DNA of 64,000 nucleotides from Kitagawia praeruptora (taxonomy: Eukaryota > Streptophyta > Magnoliopsida > Apiales > Apiaceae), in NCBI GenBank assembly GCA_037693485.1, contig CM075351.1, positions 74,302,001 to 74,366,000 of the forward strand, read 5' to 3'. The translations under genes and the position numbers were made by a program. Shown here in pieces: positions 57,901-64,000 of the stretch. The first letter of the stretch is position 1, and every line of letters starts with the position of its first letter. Under the pieces are notes generated by a model, which had not been told where the DNA came from, searched no databases, and saw only the letters and a program-made list of their open reading frames with translations.

Positions 57901-60026
57901 GTACTTGTATCAGGATTGACAGCTACAATTAAAGCATGACTTGCATCAGTATTTTGTACTGATGGTTCTTGTGTAGTCTGAGGTTGTGAAGCTTCTTCAA
58001 CACTTTTAGTCAAAGGTTCTTGTGTGCTTCCCTCATATACAGTGTCCTTCAGTATTTCATCATATTCAGCAATATGCTTAGCATGAACAGCTTTATCTGC
58101 CAGACTTTGAACTAAGTCAAATTCAATTTTAGAAGCCCCTTGAGCAGTGTCAGGAAACTCCTTTGCTGATGTGATTTTGCCTGCATCTTCACTTTGAGAA
58201 GATGGATCTTGTGGGGCAGGAATATTCTTGTCTTCACTTTCCCTTTGAGAAAGTGGTTCTTGTGGGACTATTCCTTCAGCAATGTCTGCATCCATACTTT
58301 GAATGGATGGTTCTTGTGTGACTGGATCTGCAGTAGCTGCTGAACTACTTTGAAGTTCAGGTTCTTATGGGCTAGATCCTTTCAGAAGTGAAGTAGTCCT
58401 CTGTTTCTTCTGTCTATGAAAAACATTTTCAGAAGCATCTTTCTGTTGAAGTGAGACAGACTTTAATCCAAGCTGTGCAGGAATTTTGTTCACATCATCC
58501 ACAGACATTTCAATTATCCTTCTTTTTGGAGATGTAGGTGCTGGAGAATCAGAAATTTCAACAGTCTTCACAGGTGAAGTATCAGGAGTAGAGATATAAG
58601 GATTTGTAGTTGAGTCAGGAACTGATGATACAATCGGATTCAGAATATTCTCTATATCATCATCAAGATTCTGTATCTCTAGAGGAATAAAGTATTGACT
58701 CTTTTTAAGTAATCTCCTTCTCTTCTTTGACTTTTCAGAAATAGCCAGTTCTTTGGGAGCAACGGCAGTAACTTCCTTTTTCTTCAAAGAAACTGATAAA
58801 GGCACTTTGTCATCATCAGAATCATAATCAGACTCAGAATCATTTATCTGACTGAATTTCCTCTTCTCTCCTGTTTCCTTATACACACCTATATCAATCA
58901 AAGATTGATCAACTTTAAGCACAGATTTCTCCTTAGCCAAGACCCCTTGTTCACCCCCTTGTGACTTCTTTTGAGAGTGGGTTGGAGTGGAGAAATTCTT
59001 TGATCCTGATTGTCTTCCAGACACATCAGATCCAGCTAATTTCTTTGATTTTACAACTGATACCTTTTGTGAGACACCAGAGGTGGATGACTGTTTGGTA
59101 GAGTGTTTGGGTTGTGTGCTTTGGTCAGAAACAGAATGGGTAATTTCCTATCTCATAGCACTTGGAATAGGTCCAAGACCATCAGTGATAGATCCATAAT
59201 AAGTAGGCATTCTCTTTGTCAAAAGAAGCCTGACCTTATTAGGAATAATAGGATTGCCTTCCAAGTTATTTACCTTATCAGATTTCTCCAAAGATTTTAT
59301 ATTGTTTTCAGAAATCTTAAAGATAGGCAATTTATCATCATTTTCAAATTCAACATTGGGACATAAATATGAGAATATCAATTGAAAGAATCTAATAAAA
59401 CAGACATATCCACACTTTTCTGTTTTTCTAGCATTAAAGGCTTTCAAAAGAAATAATACATAATCAAAAGGAGTTTCATGGATTAGAGAGTACCCAATTT
59501 GAACTGAAGCTGAAGGTAATGCATCAAAGTTAGAGACTTTTTTCAGAAAACAACGATTGATAGTATCAAAGAAGAAATTCCATTCCTTCTTAAGCTTTGT
59601 TCTGTATAAATCCCCAAACTTCATTGGTTGTCCTTTGATTCCAAGACTCTTTGCAAAATCAAGAAGTGTAGGATCAGAAACACTTTCTGCCTATTTGCCA
59701 TTGAGAGATGGTAGTTGAAGAGCTTTCTCTATCACCTCTGGAGTCACTTTATAAGTAGTACCATTGTACTCAAAGGACATGTACGGATTCTTTGTTGTCA
59801 TACCTTCACCAAAAACTGTTGTTGACCATACCTGCATAACACTCTTAAAAGAAACTTTGGAGGGTTGTGTTAATGCATAGTTAATTGGACTTAAGGCCAA
59901 GAAATCTTGAATGATATGAAAATCATTCGTCAAGTCCTGATGATCAAGAACAACAACAAAATTATTAGGTGCAAAAGTAACACCATTGACGACAACTTTA
60001 CTGTTTGCAAACAATTGATTCTCCAT
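54954..60026 (-). pseudogene. Sirevirus extra ('envelope-like') ORF, one frame with four stops
   Basis: ATG at 60024-60026 opens a single minus-strand frame of 1,690 codons to the stop at 54954, interrupted only by TAG 59691-59693, TAG 59148-59150, TAA 58365-58367 and TAA 56622-56624, with no frameshift. The N-terminal third is globular (VNGVTFAPNNFVVVLDHQ, KEWNFFFDTINRCFL, PNKVRLLLTKRMPTYYG). The middle is long, Ser/Thr/Glu-rich and low in complexity. A coiled-coil-like EEQKKILEEIERQKE precedes an Arg-Gly-rich run (56280-56330), and a further globular part follows. Sirevirus ORFs here are called envelope-like, but I see no clear signal peptide and only one weak hydrophobic patch (YVCFIRFFQLIFSYLC). 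The function is unknown. The copy is defective. Confidence 0.85.
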
Positions 60027-60547
60027 TGTGGTTGAAAGAAGAGATTTTGTAATCTTTAGCAGTTAGGGTTTATGTTTGCACAAAGTAGAAAAGACGATAC
60101 AATACTGATACTTTGAGAATAAAAGAATCAATTTAGAAAACTAAATTGATTTTAGACATAACTAATGATATCTCAAGAACAGGTGTCAGTAATCGATTCG
60201 TGCACACATAATTAATGGACCAAATTACGTGTAAAAGTGGTGATAACTGCACGCGACACGATTTCCAAATTGTAAGTATATACTTACATAAGTACAACAC
60301 ACGCTCCCGCAGTTCTCGAGAAATAAGATTGTGAAAAGAAAAAAAACTAGGTAATTTGTTTTAATTAAAGAAATTAAAACATCACAATCTAAAAATACCT
60401 GGTACCAACACCAGAATATGAAGCGTTTCATATTCTCGTTCCACTCCTTTCTCTATTTAACGTCTAGAGACTTGTCCACTATCTTTTTAACCCTTCTTCT
60501 CTCCTGTAAACAAAAAGCTCTTCTCATAAAATATCTTAGCAAAAGAG
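60027..60547. promoter_or_regulatory. Divergent spacer between the extra ORF and the antisense gene
   Basis: About 520 bp separate the extra ORF start (reading left from 60026) and the antisense gene start (reading right from 60548). A TATTTAA box at 60454-60460 suits the rightward gene. A two-way promoter is an inference from the arrangement. Confidence 0.4.
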
Positions 60548-60805
60548 ATGTCGAACCTCACCATCAAAGAAAAGAATCTCCATCTCGTCGAGAAGAGAGA
60601 TATCTTCAGTTACACTCATGAAGAGTTTGATGCTTTCAACTGGGAAAGACAACTTGAGACTTTGTTGTTGCAGATGGATGTTGGTCTTGAAGAAATCAAG
60701 AAAGAAAGACCTGCAAAAGTGATTGACATCGATGCTGCTCTCCAGGCAACATTAGCATGGCTTTCCTCTAAGGCATCCTCATCCAATACCTCCAACCATT
60801 GTTAA
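60548..60805 (+). CDS. Small antisense gene within the Sirevirus
   Basis: The 85-codon frame MSNLTIKEKNLHLVEKRD...EEFDAFNWERQLETLLLQMD...VIDIDAALQATLAWLSSKAS runs opposite to the retrotransposon. Upstream are a TATA-like box (60454-60460) about 90 bp before the ATG and a CT/A-rich leader; downstream is AATAAA at 60923-60928. The protein is acidic and helical in appearance, with no membrane segment. Additional antisense ORFs are known in some plant LTR retrotransposons, but I cannot name a function. It is intact, unlike the pol and extra ORF around it, although the short length weakens that argument. Confidence 0.6.
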   Translation: MSNLTIKEKNLHLVEKRDIFSYTHEEFDAFNWERQLETLLLQMDVGLEEIKKERPAKVIDIDAALQATLAWLSSKASSSNTSNHC

Positions 60806-61284
60806 TGAATATGTCACCAAAAATAACCTTATCCCTTTCAATTTCCATCCAAACAAAGTGGCAAAGATGGAATCTGGGATGGATGTTAATAATGGAGTGG
60901 TTTGGACTTTATTTCCCTGTTGAATAAATTAGTAGATAGAGAACAAAAAGATGTAATCTATGAATGTAATTTCTTACTTATTATCAATGAAAAATTTTGT
61001 TTCTCTAATCTTATTCATTATTTTCTGCATTGAACTTGTTCTTCAAATAATTAAATCGAAGAAATAAACATGAAAACTAATTAAAGTAATCACCTTATTA
61101 ACAAGTTCAATAGTCACAAGTATATCAGGAAAACAGAGCAATAAACAAAGTACTAAAATACATTACTGAAAAGTGAGACGTTGCATCAGTATTCGATGTT
61201 TGACTGAAGTCAGGATTGACTTTTCATCAGGATTCGAAATGCATCAAGATTCGACGAGTATCAGTATTTGATCTTTTTCTGTTC

Positions 61285-62410
61285 TCAGAAACTATCATAG
61301 TTTACCATTCCCAGTTCATTCACCAACTTTGTAAACGTAGCTTCAGGAAGTGGCTTGGTGAATATATCAGCTAGCTGTTGATCAGTAGGAACAAAGTGTA
61401 ACTCAATTATCCCTTCCATCACTTGCTCTCTTATAAAATGATATCTGATACTGATATGCTTAGTAAGAGAATGTTGTACTGGATTTCCTGTCATAGCAAT
61501 AGCACTTTGGTTATCACAATAAATAGGTTTTTTTGAATATGACAAACCATAGTCCATTAGCTGATTTCTCATCCACATAATCTGAGCACAACAGCTTCCA
61601 GTAGCAATGTACTCAGCTTCTGCAGTTGATGTAGAGATAGACTTTTGCTTTTTACTAAACCAAGAAACAAGTCTTCCTCCAAGAAAATGACAACTGCCTG
61701 AAGTACTTTTTCTGTCTATTTTGCAGCCTGCAAAATCAGCATCTGAATAACCACATAAATTAAAATCAGATTCTCTAGCATACCAAAGGCCAAGAGATGG
61801 TGTGCCTTTCAAGTATCTGAAAATCCTTTTGACTGCTATAAGATGTGGTTCTCTGGGTTCTTCCTGAAATCTTGCACATAGACAGGTTGCATACATGATA
61901 TCTGGTCTACTAGCAGTTAGATACAACAGTGAGCCAATCATACCTCTGTAATTAGTTACATCTACCTCAGTACCTTGATTAGGATCAAACTTGGTAGCTG
62001 TAGCTATGGGAGTTGATGCAGTAGAGCTGTCTTGCATATTAAACTTTTTCAAGAGGTTCTTTGTGTATTTTGACTGATTGATAAAAATCCCATCATCAGT
62101 CTGTTTAACTTGTAGACCTAAAAAATAGCTCATCTCTCCCATCATGCTCATTTGATATCTAGACTGCATTAGCTTTGAAAACTTCTCACATAATTTGGAG
62201 TTAGTTGACCCAAAAATGATATCATCAACATAAATTTAAACTAATAGCAAATCCTTACCATGATTCAAATAAAACAAGGTTTTATCAATTGTACTTCTTT
62301 TGAATCCACTTTCCAGTAAGAATTGAGCCAAAGTTTCATACCATGCTCTTGGAGCTTGCTTTACTCCATAAAGTGCTTTATCCAGTCTGTAGACATAATC
62401 TGGATGTTTT
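61285..62410 (-). pseudogene. Sirevirus pol C-terminus (end of RT, RNase H)
   Basis: On the minus strand the RT catalytic motif IYVDDIIFGS lies directly after a TAA (62236-62238) that occupies the place of the usual Gln. The frame then continues open with MMGEMSYFLGLQVKQTDDGI, TASRPDIMYATCLCARFQ, LCGYSDADFAGCKIDRKSTS (RNase H), STAEAEYIATGSCCAQIMWM, YCDNQSAIAMTGNPV and a terminal PTDQQLADIFTKPLPE. The upstream RT is cut at 62410 by a CACTA element. It would encode the polymerase and RNA-removal steps. The last 294 codons are intact. Confidence 0.93.
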
Positions 62411-64000
62411 CACTACACCACAAATGGTCTATGGCAACACCAAAAAAAAGTGTTAAAAATGCTGAAAAATGTTACCATAGGATTTAAGGCAACACTTTTG
62501 TCAATTTTGCAGGTGTTGGGAATTTGCATGTGGGCTTACAGGTTAAGCCAACATATTTTGTCAAAACTATGGCAACATCAATATGATGTTGCCTTAGGCA
62601 CTTATGCCAACATTTCATGCAAAATAGCAACACTTTTTCCGGTGTTGGCATAAAGTCTATGGCAACACTGTCTACTCAACACCAACACCCTTGAGTTGTT
62701 GCCATATAGCCTATTCCAACATCTTTGTCCCTCTACAGCAACACCAATTGTTATAACAGTTCACATTTTTCCCAACATCCTAACATGTTATAGTAACACT
62801 TTTTAGTTTACATTGTTCAAGTTTTAGCAACATTTTTACAAGCTATGGCAACATCTTTAGTAATTATTTTGTAACAGCAATTGAAACATCCTAATATAAA
62901 ACATAATCCATCATATGAATCAAGCAAGCCAATTAATAGATGCAACCTGAACATATATAATTAACTTCCAACATAAATTGTTGGTAATAATTTAACCAAC
63001 GATTACATAAACAAATCAAATATTGTCAAACATAGTTAATGAGATAGAATTAAGCATCTAAGTTCTTCATAATATCCAGTTGCACATCTAAGTTCATGTC
63101 TCAAAAAAATTTATAACTACTAATAAGACAGAAGAATCAAGAAGTTGTAGCATTGTCAGCTTCACTTGCGTCACCGTTGTTAGGTGTCTCCACACTTAAC
63201 TCTTCAATATCAACCTTCGGCTCCGGAAACTTCTCTGCCAGTTTAGACATCATCATCTTAATATTTTCTTGAACCTTTTTCTCCACTTTTTCATCAAGGA
63301 ATTCAAGGAAAGCATCAAGTTCTGGTTCATAATGGAACAACATTCTTGGTTAATGCCAAAAGCAAATAAGGGAAAACAATAAAATACATACCAATAAAAC
63401 AAATCATTTGAACCCGTAATAATGTTGACTCAGCTAAACTCAAACTTATGTACCTTGATTAAAGAGAAAACTAGCAAGCTAGCTAAATTGGGTTTTCACG
63501 TATTGGCTGATAATGACAATGCTGTGCAGAGAAGAATTCTGATAAATGACTATGCAGATTCCTGAAAACTAGTAAAGTGGATAGTACAGACTACTTGAAT
63601 TATACTTGCAGTCTAGCAGTAGTAGTGCATGACACTAAAAGGTAGATATACCTAGTTGTTGATGGGCGACTATAGCTGCATTTTGACCATCCTCGTTCAC
63701 TAAGAGACAGAGGAAAAAAAGATTTAAAAAAAAGAACAAAATAGTAGAACAAGCCGCATAGTATAAGGAACAGAAAAGCAGGAAAAAATGTAAACTGGAC
63801 AGTATAGTAAAAATAATAAACCTGTATTAACATGAGATAAATAGAGAATATCATGAACACAGTAAAAGCCATGAAACTTTGTAATCTTAATACCTCATCA
63901 AGAAGGAAATCACTGCAGCTTATCATGAGAAGTTTTGTTTAAAACAGACCTTAAGAACTGCACATCCAATTGAATTTGCTGAAAGCCGCTCCTGGGCAGT
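62411..64000 (-). mobile_element. CACTA element running off the window (E5)
   Basis: It begins CACTACACCACAAATGGTC at 62411, followed by many GGCAACACC/GTGTTGGCA subterminal motifs to about 62880. The terminus and motifs match the right end of E2 (CACTACACCATAATTGGTC), so both belong to one family, distinct from E3/E4. The last exon of its TNPA-like gene lies at 63137-63343 on the minus strand, which places the 3' end of the element at 62411. The rest of 63344-64000 looks intronic. Confidence 0.85.
63137..63343 (-). CDS. Last exon of a TNPA-like gene in CACTA E5 (partial)
   Basis: The minus strand encodes FHYEPELDAFLEFLDEKVEK, KVQENIKMMMSKLAEKFPEP, KVDIEELSVETPNNGD and a stop. Layout and wording parallel the end of the E3 gene (KVQDNLAFALKKLAEANPG, then INLGELCG): a helical coiled coil before a short acidic tail. 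It would be the C-terminus of the DNA-binding partner of the transposase. Upstream exons lie beyond the window or in unresolved sequence to the right. Confidence 0.65.
   Translation of the reverse strand: MLFHYEPELDAFLEFLDEKVEKKVQENIKMMMSKLAEKFPEPKVDIEELSVETPNNGDASEADNATTS

Larger units (their letters stand above)
54375..62410 (-). mobile_element. Sirevirus (Ty1/copia) 3' half
   Basis: On the minus strand, from the window's right: the end of RT, RNase H, a 1.2-kb spacer with an antisense gene, a very long extra ORF, polypurine tract and 3' LTR. A long ORF between pol and 3' LTR, together with the RNase H wording, is typical of Sireviruses (SIRE/Maximus). The 5' part (LTR, gag, protease, integrase, most of RT) is beyond the CACTA element that begins at 62411. 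TTT precedes that insertion (62408-62410); the partner copy lies outside. Confidence 0.88.

Noticed and set aside
54954..60026. Calling the long Sirevirus ORF a true viral envelope gene
   Set aside because: No clear signal peptide, fusion peptide or strong membrane anchor could be read. The name envelope-like is historical.
63600..63926. Hydrophobic 108-codon minus-strand frame
   Set aside because: It is rich in Phe/Tyr/Leu from AT-rich DNA, has no family resemblance and sits in what looks like a CACTA intron.

Overview
This window is transposon-packed plant nuclear DNA, almost certainly from a dicot. It has long AT-rich stretches, Ty1/copia and Ty3/gypsy LTR retrotransposons of plant lineages (chromovirus, Athila/Tat, Sirevirus), several CACTA (En/Spm) DNA transposons, a Stowaway-type MITE, and exon-intron junctions with ordinary plant splice signals. 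No rRNA, tRNA, CRISPR or bacterial operon was seen. I find no certainly intact resident host gene; host sequence appears mainly as exons carried inside transposons.

Layout. 1-3897: 3' half of a chromovirus-type gypsy element (RT, RNase H, integrase, chromodomain, LTR), cut by the window edge. 3898-4639: a 113-bp tandem duplication and a possible non-LTR tail. 4640-13843: a full-length copia element (C1) with almost identical 1,532-bp LTRs. It carries a plastid ccsA fragment in its leader and a small CACTA-like insert in gag, and its gag-pol is broken. 13844-15248: AT-rich spacer. 15249-28566: a composite Athila/Tat-like element with LTR A (+), LTR C (+) and, inverted between them, LTR B (-) with gag, protease and an extra ORF but no RT or integrase. 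Its protease is split by a 2.2-kb CACTA element holding a boron-transporter exon. 28567-34228: AT-rich DNA with hairpins, small duplications, microsatellites and one MITE. 34229-53890: a copia element on the minus strand (C2), split by two CACTA elements. One (38909-48406) carries both the TNP2-type transposase and the TNPA-like gene. The other (49020-53401) carries pieces of three unrelated host genes. 54375-62410: a Sirevirus on the minus strand with a very long broken extra ORF and a small antisense gene. 62411-64000: a further CACTA element running off the window.

How the parts relate. The nesting gives an order of events: C2 and the Sirevirus inserted first, and CACTA elements then landed in them with 3-bp target duplications. 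The two-gene CACTA element could once have supplied proteins to its relative at 49020-53401, which shares its terminal motifs. C1 looks like a defective passenger: its LTRs are nearly identical although its coding region was badly damaged, so it was probably copied with proteins supplied by another element. Most nonsense codons are CAA/CAG to TAA/TAG or TGG to TAG/TGA, the pattern expected from decay of methylated cytosines in silenced repeats.

The best leads are the gene-carrying CACTA element at 49020-53401, whose four phase-consistent exons encode a cysteine-rich protein; the plastid ccsA piece inside a recently moved retrotransposon; and the antisense gene in the Sirevirus.
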